This document shows positions 1 to 9,209 of a DNA stretch of 64,000 bases, one piece after another; positions within the stretch are counted from its first letter, which is position 1, and every line of letters begins with the position of its first letter. The position numbers and the translations under genes are program-made. Under the pieces are notes generated by a model, which worked only from the letters and a program-made list of their open reading frames with translations, did no database searches and was not told the origin of the DNA. The stretch covers positions 32,682 through 96,681 of the forward strand of contig NZ_RZNH01000019.1 of NCBI RefSeq assembly GCF_013141825.1, written 5' to 3'. Origin of the DNA: Marinifilum caeruleilacunae (GTDB taxonomy: Bacteria > Bacteroidota > Bacteroidia > Bacteroidales > Marinifilaceae).

Positions 1-2
1 TG

Positions 3-2873
3 GCCCGCTTTTTTGCCTTATTTGCTCCTAGTCCTTCCGAGGCTGCCTTAATGGTGAATGTGATGTCGGCTATGGCTTCTGCATTTACAATCATGTTTCT
101 TTTCTGGACCATTACTCACCTTGCCAAAAAACTGGTTGACAATGGTGAAGAATTGTCGAAAGGCAATTTGTTTGCAATCATGGGAACCGGACTAGTTGGT
201 GCTTTGGCTTATACTTTTTCAGATACCTTTTGGTTTTCGGCTGTTGAAGGAGAGGTATATGCATCCTCATCATTGTTTACAGCAGTGGTTTTCTGGGCCA
301 TCCTGAAATGGGAAGATGTAGCACACGAAAAATATGCAAACCGATGGATTATTCTAATTGCCTACCTAATGGGATTATCGATTGGGGTTCACCTGTTGAA
401 CCTGCTTGCTATTCCTGCCATTGTTTTTGTCTATTATTTCAAAAAATATGAACCAACACGAAATGGAATCATTGCTGCAGGTGCAATTGCGGTTGCAATA
501 TTAGGTGTGGTGATGTATGGTGTTATTCCTGGTGTTGTAAAAGTGGCATCGTGGTTCGAGCTGGTATTTGTAAATGGCTTCGGATTACCATACAATACCG
601 GTGTAATGGTTTATGCAATCATTCTTATTTCATTCGTAATTTGGGCCATTAATTACACCATTAAAAAGAACTATGTTGTTTTGAATACCATTGTTACCGT
701 ATTTATGGTAATTGTAATTGGATATTCTTCTTTTGCAATGATTGTAATTCGTTCATCGGCAAACCCGCCAATGGATGAGAATAATCCGGATAACGTATTT
801 GCTTTGCTTTCCTATTTGAATCGTGAGCAATATGGCGACAGACCATTAATGTATGGCGAGTATTACAATGCACCGGCTGTTGATTTGGTTGAAACCAAGC
901 CAAATTACATTCAGAAAAACAATAAATATGTAATTGCATCGCGCAAGCAAAAATATGAATTCGACTCTCGTTTCGAAACGATATTCCCACGTATGTACAG
1001 TTCTCGCGATAATCATGTTCGAGAATATGAGTTTTGGGGGAATGTGAAGAAAGACAACCCGATTGCTCTTGGTAATGGAGATGTTGTGTACAAGCCAAGT
1101 TTTGGTTCCAACCTTCAATTCTTTTTAAAGTACCAGGTGGGGCATATGTATTGGAGGTATTTCATGTGGAACTTTGTAGGTCGTCAGAACGATATTCAAG
1201 GTCATGGTGGAATTCTTCATGGGAACTGGGTTTCCGGAATCCCTTTTATCGATCGGGTAAAAGTTGGAAACGAAGAAAAATTATATCCAGAATTAAAGAA
1301 TAAAAAATCGCGCAATACCTACTATTTCTTGCCATTTATACTTGGGCTGATTGGTTTGATTTATCAGTTCAGATCAGGCAAAAAAGGAAAACAGGATTTT
1401 ACCATTGTAATGTTGCTTTTCTTCTTTACAGGTTTAGCCATTGTAGTATATTTGAATCAATATCCGCAACAGCCACGTGAGCGAGATTATGCATATGCGG
1501 GTTCGTTCTACGCTTTCGCGATATGGATAGGATTTGGAGTAATGGGCTTGTATCAGACTTTAAAGAAAAAGATGCCTGAGGTGTTGAGTGCAGGTTTGGT
1601 TACAGGTTTGTGTTTACTTGCCGTTCCCGGATTAATGGCTCAGCAAAACTGGGATGATCACGATCGATCGGGACGTTATGCAACTTTAGCTTATGCGAAG
1701 AACTATCTGAACTCTTGTGCGCCAAATGCCATTCTGTTTACTTATGGCGATAATGATACCTTCCCACTATGGTATGCCCAGGAGGTAGAAGGAATCCGTC
1801 GCGATATCAGAATTGTGAACCTGAGTCTCTTGGCTGGCGATTGGTACATTAACCAAATGCGAAACAAGGCTTATGATTCCGATCCGATTCCGATGAGTTT
1901 CTCTGCTGAAAAAGTAGAGCCGGGCAAACGCGACCAGGTGCCAATAATTGAGCGCCTTCAAGGTGAAGAATCTTTGCAGCAAATGCTCGATTTTGTTGCC
2001 AGCGATAATAAGGCCTCGAAGGTGGAAATGCAAACCGGAAGAAAATTGGATTACTTCCCAGGAAGAAATGTATACTTACCTGTTGATTCTGCAAAGGTTG
2101 TTAATAATGGTACGGTTCGACCTGAAGATGCTCATCTAATCAAGAAGAAGCTGGACTGGAAAATCAAGAGAAGTTACCTGTATAAGAATGATATCATGGT
2201 GTATGATATTATTGCCAATAACAACTGGGAACGACCAATTTATTTCTCGGTAGGTATGGGCGTAAGCAGTTTCCTTGGTTTAGAGAAATACTTCCAACTG
2301 GAAGGTGCCGCTTATCGTTTGGTACCAATCGAAACCAAGAGCAATAGCCTTGAACTGGGAAGAATCGACACGGATATCCTCTATGATAATTTCATGAATA
2401 AGTTTGAATTTGGTCGCATCAAGGAAGCAGATGTGTATGTGGATCAATTCCATATTCTAACGCTTAATATCATGAGTTTCCGTTCGAACTACAGCCGTTT
2501 GGCAAGTCAGTTAAACGATGAGGGCAAAAAAGAAAAAGCAATTAAGGTACTTGACAGGTGTATGGAAGAATTACCAACCAGCAAAATACCTTACGATAAC
2601 AGCTTAATCGGATTTATTCAGGAATATTACAGAGCTGGTGCCAAGGAAAAAGGAAATGCTTTATTCGAGCAAATGGCACAACAATCTTACGATAAACTCG
2701 ATTACTATTTCTCTTTACAACCTGCTTTGGCTAAGAGCTTCAGAAACGAACAGGAAAGAGAAATCAGGGTGGTTCAAATGTTGTTAAGCCTTGCCGAAAT
2801 GAGCGAACAGCCTGACTTGGGAGACAAGACCCAGCAAAAATTTGAATTGCTATTTAAATCGTATACCGAATAA
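3..2873 (+). CDS. DUF2723 multi-pass membrane protein (5' end outside window)
   Basis: The reading frame is already open at base 3, so the start lies upstream of the window; the in-window ATG at 51 is internal, because the preceding codons match the aligned part of the next gene. The protein has many hydrophobic segments in its first half, then a long soluble part with the motif GDNDTFPLWY near the middle and a helical, TPR-like C-terminus. This architecture matches the Bacteroidota DUF2723 family, which has a glycosyltransferase C-like membrane fold related to protein O-mannosyltransferases. The substrate is unknown. It is about half identical by eye to the gene at 3033, so the two are tandem paralogs. 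A terminator follows at 2894. Family assignment is confident; function is not. Confidence 0.9.
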   Translation, partial: ARFFALFAPSPSEAALMVNVMSAMASAFTIMFLFWTITHLAKKLVDNGEELSKGNLFAIMGTGLVGALAYTFSDTFWFSAVEGEVYASSSLFTAVVFWAILKWEDVAHEKYANRWIILIAYLMGLSIGVHLLNLLAIPAIVFVYYFKKYEPTRNGIIAAGAIAVAILGVVMYGVIPGVVKVASWFELVFVNGFGLPYNTGVMVYAIILISFVIWAINYTIKKNYVVLNTIVTVFMVIVIGYSSFAMIVIRSSANPPMDENNPDNVFALLSYLNREQYGDRPLMYGEYYNAPAVDLVETKPNYIQKNNKYVIASRKQKYEFDSRFETIFPRMYSSRDNHVREYEFWGNVKKDNPIALGNGDVVYKPSFGSNLQFFLKYQVGHMYWRYFMWNFVGRQNDIQGHGGILHGNWVSGIPFIDRVKVGNEEKLYPELKNKKSRNTYYFLPFILGLIGLIYQFRSGKKGKQDFTIVMLLFFFTGLAIVVYLNQYPQQPRERDYAYAGSFYAFAIWIGFGVMGLYQTLKKKMPEVLSAGLVTGLCLLAVPGLMAQQNWDDHDRSGRYATLAYAKNYLNSCAPNAILFTYGDNDTFPLWYAQEVEGIRRDIRIVNLSLLAGDWYINQMRNKAYDSDPIPMSFSAEKVEPGKRDQVPIIERLQGEESLQQMLDFVASDNKASKVEMQTGRKLDYFPGRNVYLPVDSAKVVNNGTVRPEDAHLIKKKLDWKIKRSYLYKNDIMVYDIIANNNWERPIYFSVGMGVSSFLGLEKYFQLEGAAYRLVPIETKSNSLELGRIDTDILYDNFMNKFEFGRIKEADVYVDQFHILTLNIMSFRSNYSRLASQLNDEGKKEKAIKVLDRCMEELPTSKIPYDNSLIGFIQEYYRAGAKEKGNALFEQMAQQSYDKLDYYFSLQPALAKSFRNEQEREIRVVQMLLSLAEMSEQPDLGDKTQQKFELLFKSYTE

Positions 2874-2893
2874 ATAGAAACATACTTATATCG

Positions 2894-2927
2894 AATGACC
2901 GTCAATCTTGTGGCGGTCATTTTTTTG
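2894..2927 (+). terminator. Rho-independent terminator after first DUF2723 gene
   Basis: An 8-bp stem (AATGACCG / CGGTCATT) with a 12-nt loop is followed by a run of T. It lies 20 bases after the stop codon and separates the two DUF2723 paralogs into different transcripts. Confidence 0.8.
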
Positions 2928-3032
2928 TCTTTTATTTAAGGTTTTTTCACATAATAAAAATCAATACTTCCTTGGGAAAGTAGTATCTTCGATTTCTAAT
3001 CGCCTATTAAAAAAAACCTTATTTACACCGAT

Positions 3033-6000
3033 ATGAGCAAATATCAAAAAATCAATGTGCTGGTTGGATGGTTGTCTTTCGCAATAGCAGCCATTGTATA
3101 TCTCTTAACTCTTGAACCAACAGTTAGTTTTTGGGATTGTGGTGAGTTTATCACCGCTTCGTACAAATTGCAAATTGGTCATCCTCCCGGAGCTCCCTTT
3201 TTCATGATTTTAGCAAGGTTTTTTGCAGTATTTGCAGGTGGAACAGAAAATGTAGCACTCATGATTAATGCGCTTTCTGGCATTGTAAGTGCATTCACCA
3301 TTCTGTTTTTATTTTGGACCATTACCCATTTGGCAAAAAAACTGATCTCAAATCAGGAAGAGCCAGTTGGAATTCAGGTATGGAAAATTATTGCTGTCGG
3401 CTTTATTGGAGCAATGGCATACACTTTTTCAGATACCTTTTGGTTCTCGGCAGTCGAAGGTGAAGTTTACGCAACATCATCCTTATTTACCGCTATTGTA
3501 TTCTGGTGTATTTTAAAGTGGGAAAATGATGCTGGTAAAGCTCATGCAAACCGTTGGATTATTTTAATTGCCTATTTAATGGGTTTATCCATAGGAGTTC
3601 ACCTTCTAAACTTATTGGCAATTCCGGCCATTGTAATGGTCTACTATTTTAAAAACTACACACCTACCCGAAATGGGATAATTAAGGCTCTTGGTTTGGC
3701 CGTATTGCTTCTCGGAGGTGCAATGTATGTGATTATTCCCGGGGTTGTAAAAATGGCCTTTTTATTCGATTTGTTCTTTGTAAATGTCATTGGCTTGCCA
3801 TTTAATTCGGGACTTGTCATTTTTATTTTGGCTATAATTGGCGGTATTGTTTGGGGAATTCGTTATACCATACAAAAACAAAAGGTGCTTGCCAATACAG
3901 TTTTAATGGCATTTACCGTGGTTTTAATCGGATATTCTTCTTATGCAGTGATCATGATTCGATCCAATGCAAACCCGAGTTTGGATCAAAATAATCCGGA
4001 AGACCTACAAACCTTACTTTCCTATTTAAACAGGGAACAATATGGAGATACGCCCTTGCTTTACGGGCAGTATTTTAATGCACCTTTGGATGAGAATGAA
4101 AGATATGTGAAGGATAAGAATGTATACATCAAAAAGGATGGCAAGTATGTGGTTTCTTACGAGAAAAAGAAAGCCAACTTTAAGGATTCGCACAAGTCTG
4201 TTTTCCCAAGAATGCACACCAAAGGCATTAGTGGAAAGAATCATATTGAGTATGCGAAATGGGCCGGAATTAAAGCCGATCAGAAAGAAAAACCAAATTT
4301 TGCACAAAATATAAAATTCTTCTTCTCTTACCAGGTGAATTATATGTATGTACGATATTTCATGTGGAATTTTGCAGGTCGCCAATCCGATCGTCAATCT
4401 TATGGAGGAGTGGTAGAAGGCAATTGGATTTCAGGCATTCCATTGATTGATAATATGCGTTTGGGAGATCAATCCTTGCGTCCGGACCACATGAAAAACA
4501 ATAAGGGAAACAATAAATATTACTTTCTTCCTTTACTACTGGGATTAGCCGGACTGATTTATCAATACAGGAAAAGCATAACAGGACAGAAAGACTTTTG
4601 GGTCATCATGTTGCTGTTTGTCTTTACCGGATTGGCCATTGTATTGTACCTGAACCAGCCACCTTTACAGCCTCGCGAAAGAGATTATGCTTATGCAGGA
4701 TCGTTCTACGCATTTGCCATTTGGATTGGTTTAGGCTTTTTGGCAGTGCTTGAAGCTTGTAAAAAGGTGCTTAAATCGGATCAAATTGCTGTTCCGGCGG
4801 TATTTGTTCTGTGTTTTGTGGCTGTGCCGGGTTTAATGGCCCAGCAAAACTGGGATGATCATGACCGTTCGGACAGATACCTTGCACGCGATATGGCCTA
4901 CAATTACCTGAATTCCTGTGAGCCGAATGCCATTCTGTTTACCATGGGCGATAACGACACATTTCCACTTTGGTACTTGCAAGAAGTAGAGGGTGTACGA
5001 ACCGATGTTCGCGTTTGTAACCTTAGTTACTTGTCAACCGATTGGTATATCGACCAAATGAAACAACAGAATTACGATTCTGCACCATTGCCAATATCAA
5101 TGAAAAAAGAAAAATACCTTGAAGGCAGGCGCGATGTTGTTTACCTGGTAGATGATCCACGATTGAAAGCTTATGTAGAAAAATACAATGGCTTGGATAT
5201 TAAAGAGGCATTAGATTACGTTTTAAGTGACAAGGAGAGTACTAAGACCATTTATGGATATGATGAAAGAATAGATCATTTCCCTGCCAGCAAATTCAGA
5301 ATGACTGTCGATAAAGAACAAATTCTGAAAACAGGAACGGTACGCAAAGAAGAGTCGGACCTTATTGTTGATCAGTTGGAATGGGAAGTTACTGGCAACT
5401 ATATCGAAAAAAGTGGATTTACCCTTTATAACATGTTGGTTGAAAACAATTGGGAACGTCCGATGTATTTCGCCATTACCGTACCATCTGATGGGTATTT
5501 TGGATTGGAAAAATATTTCCAGCTGGAAGGATTTGCCTATCGTTTGGTGCCAATCGAAACAAAAAATGATGATGGCCAGGTAGGAAGAGTGAACGGATTG
5601 AAAATGTACACAAACATGCTTGAAAAATTCAAATGGGGAAATATTGAAGACCCAAATGTTTACCTGGATGAAACATGTTCGAGAATGACATTGAGCATGC
5701 GTAACAATTACTTGCGATTGGCTGAATCATTAATGGATGAGGGCAAGAGAGATTCGGCAGTAATGGCTTTGGATAAGTGTATGGAAGTTGTTCCGAACGA
5801 TAGGGTACCATTGGATTATTGGGGAGTACTTATCGCGAAAGCGTATTACCGTGCTGCAGAGTATGAAAAAGCAAACCAGCTGATCGAGGTGGTTTCGGAA
5901 CGCCTGGTGCAAGAGTTGGATTATTATGCAAGTTTGAAACCTGTGTCGACATCGGAGTTTCCACGTTGGCAAAACAGGAATCTATATTTAATGCAAGAGT

Positions 6001-6095
6001 TATATCAGATTACTGCTCGATATGAGCAAAACGATCTGAATAAGAAAATAGAATTGGAGTTTAAGAGGTTGTTGGGGAATTATAGGAAAGGATAA
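3033..6095 (+). CDS. DUF2723 multi-pass membrane protein, complete paralog
   Basis: A 1020-residue protein that starts with a short cytoplasmic tail, then a first membrane helix and the conserved acidic motif SFWDCGEF near residue 31, followed by HPPGAPFF. The N-terminal WDCGEF and HPPGAP motifs are typical of DUF2723 and sit where PMT-type glycosyltransferases carry their catalytic acidic residue. About ten membrane segments precede a soluble region with GDNDTFPLWY and a helical C-terminal third that resembles TPRs. It probably transfers a sugar or lipid-linked group at the inner membrane, but the substrate is not known. The stop overlaps the start of the next gene (TAATG), so it is translationally coupled to the polysaccharide deacetylase, which suggests envelope glycan work. 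Confidence 0.9.
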   Translation: MSKYQKINVLVGWLSFAIAAIVYLLTLEPTVSFWDCGEFITASYKLQIGHPPGAPFFMILARFFAVFAGGTENVALMINALSGIVSAFTILFLFWTITHLAKKLISNQEEPVGIQVWKIIAVGFIGAMAYTFSDTFWFSAVEGEVYATSSLFTAIVFWCILKWENDAGKAHANRWIILIAYLMGLSIGVHLLNLLAIPAIVMVYYFKNYTPTRNGIIKALGLAVLLLGGAMYVIIPGVVKMAFLFDLFFVNVIGLPFNSGLVIFILAIIGGIVWGIRYTIQKQKVLANTVLMAFTVVLIGYSSYAVIMIRSNANPSLDQNNPEDLQTLLSYLNREQYGDTPLLYGQYFNAPLDENERYVKDKNVYIKKDGKYVVSYEKKKANFKDSHKSVFPRMHTKGISGKNHIEYAKWAGIKADQKEKPNFAQNIKFFFSYQVNYMYVRYFMWNFAGRQSDRQSYGGVVEGNWISGIPLIDNMRLGDQSLRPDHMKNNKGNNKYYFLPLLLGLAGLIYQYRKSITGQKDFWVIMLLFVFTGLAIVLYLNQPPLQPRERDYAYAGSFYAFAIWIGLGFLAVLEACKKVLKSDQIAVPAVFVLCFVAVPGLMAQQNWDDHDRSDRYLARDMAYNYLNSCEPNAILFTMGDNDTFPLWYLQEVEGVRTDVRVCNLSYLSTDWYIDQMKQQNYDSAPLPISMKKEKYLEGRRDVVYLVDDPRLKAYVEKYNGLDIKEALDYVLSDKESTKTIYGYDERIDHFPASKFRMTVDKEQILKTGTVRKEESDLIVDQLEWEVTGNYIEKSGFTLYNMLVENNWERPMYFAITVPSDGYFGLEKYFQLEGFAYRLVPIETKNDDGQVGRVNGLKMYTNMLEKFKWGNIEDPNVYLDETCSRMTLSMRNNYLRLAESLMDEGKRDSAVMALDKCMEVVPNDRVPLDYWGVLIAKAYYRAAEYEKANQLIEVVSERLVQELDYYASLKPVSTSEFPRWQNRNLYLMQELYQITARYEQNDLNKKIELEFKRLLGNYRKG

Positions 6096-6712
6096 TGAGA
6101 TTAAGGTGGTTGAGAGCGCCGGGATTAATCAAGAGGTTATTTCCGGACTTTGTGTGGAGGTACAATTCAGATGAGAAAAAGGTTTATCTGACTTTTGATG
6201 ATGGACCTATTCCGGAATCGACAATGTGGACATTGGATTTGCTCAAAGAGAAAGGGGTAAAGGCAACTTTCTTTTGTGTGGGCGATAATGTGCGAAAATT
6301 CCCCGATTTGTACCGTAGAATTGTAGAAGAAGGCCATGCCGTTGGTAATCATACCCACAATCATTTAAAAGGCTGGTATAACAATACCCAAAAGTATGTA
6401 GAAAATGTAATACTGGCTTCGGAATATATCGATTCTAAGCTTTTTCGCCCTCCTTACGGATTAATCAAAACCTCGCAGGCAAAATATCTCTCAACCGACT
6501 ATAAAGTGATTATGTGGGATGTGTTAAGCGGCGATTACAGGCAGGATATTACGCCTGAAAGGTGTTATCGTGATGTGATGAAAAAGGTTCGTCCGGGTTC
6601 AATACTCTTGTTCCATAACCATCTAAAATCGGAAAAGAACATGCGCTATACGGTTCCTCGTTTAATCGATGAATTGAAGCAGCAAGGTTACGATTTTGGA
6701 ATTTGTCATTAG
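6095..6712 (+). CDS. Polysaccharide deacetylase family protein (NodB homology)
   Basis: A 205-residue NodB-type carbohydrate esterase 4 domain. Visible motifs in order are TFDDGP (residues about 33-38; the first two Asp are the catalytic base and a metal ligand), HTHNH (about 86-90; metal-binding His), RPPYG (about 112-116), a WDV..GDYR segment and LLFHNH (about 169-174) containing the catalytic His. There is no signal peptide, so it may be cytoplasmic or use a non-classical route. It would remove N- or O-acetyl groups from a polysaccharide. Its start overlaps the preceding DUF2723 stop by one base, so the two form an operon. Confidence 0.93.
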   Translation: MRLRWLRAPGLIKRLFPDFVWRYNSDEKKVYLTFDDGPIPESTMWTLDLLKEKGVKATFFCVGDNVRKFPDLYRRIVEEGHAVGNHTHNHLKGWYNNTQKYVENVILASEYIDSKLFRPPYGLIKTSQAKYLSTDYKVIMWDVLSGDYRQDITPERCYRDVMKKVRPGSILLFHNHLKSEKNMRYTVPRLIDELKQQGYDFGICH

Positions 6713-6762
6713 AAAAATTCAAATTCATTGCCTATCAGTCAGGATAACTGCAATTGAATCCT

Positions 6763-6770
6763 TAAATTTG
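6763..6770 (+). promoter_or_regulatory. Possible -7 box upstream of purD
   Basis: TAAATTTG matches the Bacteroidota primary sigma -7 consensus TAnnTTTG and lies 86 bases before purD. I see no TTTG -33 element at the usual 19-21 base spacing, so this is only suggestive. Confidence 0.3.
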
Positions 6771-6855
6771 CTGTCGATCAAACTTATAATACCATTTTAT
6801 AACAAAATCATCCTTACATAATTTGTTAGATGATGATTTTCAATTTAATTGACAG

Positions 6856-8124
6856 ATGAAAGTACTTCTTTTGGGGTCTGGTGGCCGTGAGCATGCATTC
6901 GCATGGAAATTCAAACAAAGTAATAAACTGGAAAAACTTTTTGTTGCTCCTGGAAATGCAGGAACAGCAGAAATTGCAGAAAATGTGAATCTAAATCCAA
7001 ATGATTTCGATGGCATTAAGAAATTTGTTTTGGAGAATAGCATCAATATGGTGGTTGTTGGTCCTGAAGATCCATTGGTAAATGGAATTCACGATTTCTT
7101 TTTGCAGGATGAGGCGATTAAAGAGATTCCAGTGATTGGTCCTGAAAAATTGGGTGCCCAGCTTGAAGGAAGTAAAGATTTTGCAAAGGAGTTCATGTTC
7201 CGTCATAACATTCCAACAGCAGGATACAAAAGTGTAACCAACGAAAACCTGGAGGAAGGCCTGACTTTTCTTGAAAGTATGAAAGCGCCTTATGTGCTAA
7301 AAGCTGATGGTTTGGCTGCAGGTAAAGGTGTTTTGATTATTGAAGATCTTGAAGAGGCAAAAAATTCCTTGAAAGAGATGTTGGGCGGAATGTTTGGTGA
7401 CGCCGGAAACCGTGTTGTTATCGAAGAATTCTTGTCAGGTATCGAATTGTCTGTTTTTGTTTTAACCGATGGGAAATCGTACCGTACTCTTGCCGAAGCA
7501 AAAGATTACAAAAGAATTGGTGAAGGTGATACCGGTTTAAATACAGGTGGTATGGGTGCAATTTCTCCTGTTCCATTTGCCAAAGGCGATTTTATGCAAA
7601 AAGTGGAAGAACGTGTGATTGTTCCTACCATTGAAGGTTTGCAAAAAGACAATATCCCTTACAAAGGATTTGTATTTATTGGTTTGATGAATGTTGCTGG
7701 GGATCCATACGTAATTGAGTACAACGTTCGAATGGGTGATCCGGAAACGGAGGTAATTATGCCACGTGTAAAGTCGGATCTTTTAGACCTAATGGAAGCG
7801 GTTTCGAAACAAGAGTTGGATCAGGCTGATTTCGAAATGGACGAGAGAACTGTTTCGACGGTAATGTTGGTCTCTGGTGGTTACCCTGAAGCTTATGCGA
7901 AAGGAAAAACCATTAAGAATTTGGATCAGGTAGAAGGAAGTATCATTTTCCATGCTGGAACAACTCATGCCAATGATGAGGTGGTAACAAATGGTGGTAG
8001 AGTGATCTCGGTAAGTTCTTATGGCAACAATATGGAAGAAGCTTTGACCTCTTCATTTAAAAATGCAGAATTAATCGATTTCGATGGAAAATATTACCGT
8101 CGAGATATTGGTTTCGATTTATAA
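6856..8124 (+). CDS. purD: Phosphoribosylamine--glycine ligase (GAR synthetase)
   Basis: Catalyses ATP-dependent joining of glycine to 5-phosphoribosylamine, the second step of de novo purine synthesis, in the cytoplasm. The 422-residue length fits the family. The N-terminus MKVLLLGSGGREHA is the classic PurD signature. It is followed by the ATP-grasp fold with APYVLKADGLAAGKGV, and later by NTGGMGA and the signature RMGDPETEV, which holds Mg/ATP-binding acidic residues. It stands alone here, separate from other pur genes. A stem-loop follows the stop codon. Confidence 0.97.
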   Translation: MKVLLLGSGGREHAFAWKFKQSNKLEKLFVAPGNAGTAEIAENVNLNPNDFDGIKKFVLENSINMVVVGPEDPLVNGIHDFFLQDEAIKEIPVIGPEKLGAQLEGSKDFAKEFMFRHNIPTAGYKSVTNENLEEGLTFLESMKAPYVLKADGLAAGKGVLIIEDLEEAKNSLKEMLGGMFGDAGNRVVIEEFLSGIELSVFVLTDGKSYRTLAEAKDYKRIGEGDTGLNTGGMGAISPVPFAKGDFMQKVEERVIVPTIEGLQKDNIPYKGFVFIGLMNVAGDPYVIEYNVRMGDPETEVIMPRVKSDLLDLMEAVSKQELDQADFEMDERTVSTVMLVSGGYPEAYAKGKTIKNLDQVEGSIIFHAGTTHANDEVVTNGGRVISVSSYGNNMEEALTSSFKNAELIDFDGKYYRRDIGFDL

Positions 8125-8141
8125 TCAGAAAATTTTATGCG

Positions 8142-8164
8142 GTTCCCGGTTCAATTCCGGGAAC
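8142..8164 (+). terminator. Stem-loop between purD and the DUF6427-like gene
   Basis: A perfect 8-bp GC-rich stem (GTTCCCGG / CCGGGAAC) encloses a 7-nt loop, 17 bases after the purD stop. There is no clear T tract, so it may be a weak terminator or an mRNA-stabilising hairpin. Confidence 0.5.
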
Positions 8165-8183
8165 TGTAATTAACTACTTTTAC

Positions 8184-9158
8184 ATGCTGCTTAAAACACT
8201 TAAAGGAAGGCATTATTTGCTATTGTTTTTGGTCCCTGTTTTTCTTCTATTGTTATGGATAGAGGCCTTTATTTCGCCTGTTTCACTTACTGGTGAGCAA
8301 AACCAAATGCCACTTTACAGCATGCTCCAGAGTCTTACTCAAGGCAGTATTATTGCCCTCAATATTGTTGGAGGTATTCTTCTCATTCTACTTTCGTTAC
8401 TGGTAGTGCGTTTAAACGAGAAGTACATTTTTATCAGGCAACGAACCGATTTACCAGCTTTTATTTTTGCCTTAATTGCTACTGGTACAGTTAGCTTGTA
8501 TGGCATGCATCCGGCACTCCTGGCAAGTTTTCTGCTATTTTTTGCCATCGATAGTATATTTGCCATTTATCATGGATCAAGAACTTTAGCCAAATCTTTC
8601 GAAGTAGGATTATTTATTGGTTTGGCCAGCATTTCTTACCTTTTTTCAGCAGTGTTTATCCTATGGTTTTGGATTGGCCTGGCCTTTCTTGGTTATTTCC
8701 GTGCTCGTGAAATTCTGGCAGGATTGGTAGGGTTTTTATTGCCAATATTTATTACTGCAAGCTGGTTTTACCTGAATGATGATTTGGGAGTATTTTTACA
8801 AAGTATAAATGCCCTAATCGATTTTGAGTTTAAAGCAGAATACTCACTTTTCCAGAAGGTGTATTGGGGGATTTTAGCAGCTTTTGTGCTATTGGCATCA
8901 GCTTTTATGGCCAATGTTGTAGAGGAGAAAAAAATCAGTTCACGAAAGTATTTCATGATCCTGTTTGTCTTTTTTATAACCACCATTGGCAGCTTCTTTG
9001 TTTTTTCGGGTACTGGTACCGAGCTTTATTTTCTTCTATTGATTCCGGTAACCTTTATTATTAGCCATTATTTTGTTCTAAGCAGATATTCCTGGATTGG
9101 GGAAGTACTGTTTGCAATATTTGTAGGAGCAAGCATCTTAATTCACTTTGTAGGATAA
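8184..9158 (+). CDS. DUF6427-like integral membrane protein
   Basis: A 324-residue, strongly hydrophobic protein with roughly nine to ten predicted membrane helices, the first at residues 12-30, and very short loops. The pattern of loops (LRQRTDLPAF, YHGSRTL, GYFRARE) is reminiscent of the uncharacterised Bacteroidota DUF6427 family, but I recognise it by overall look rather than a catalytic motif. It lies 59 bases after purD and ends at a bidirectional terminator. No function can be assigned. Confidence 0.6.
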   Translation: MLLKTLKGRHYLLLFLVPVFLLLLWIEAFISPVSLTGEQNQMPLYSMLQSLTQGSIIALNIVGGILLILLSLLVVRLNEKYIFIRQRTDLPAFIFALIATGTVSLYGMHPALLASFLLFFAIDSIFAIYHGSRTLAKSFEVGLFIGLASISYLFSAVFILWFWIGLAFLGYFRAREILAGLVGFLLPIFITASWFYLNDDLGVFLQSINALIDFEFKAEYSLFQKVYWGILAAFVLLASAFMANVVEEKKISSRKYFMILFVFFITTIGSFFVFSGTGTELYFLLLIPVTFIISHYFVLSRYSWIGEVLFAIFVGASILIHFVG

Positions 9159-9163
9159 AAGAA

Positions 9164-9187
9164 ATGCCAACTCTTATGAGTCGGCAT
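9164..9187. terminator. Bidirectional terminator between convergent genes
   Basis: A 10-bp stem with one mismatch (ATGCCAACTC / GAGTCGGCAT) and a TTAT loop lies between the + strand gene ending at 9158 and the - strand gene ending at 9210. Confidence 0.65.
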
Positions 9188-9209
9188 CTCCATAACAAAG
9201 TGGTTGTGA

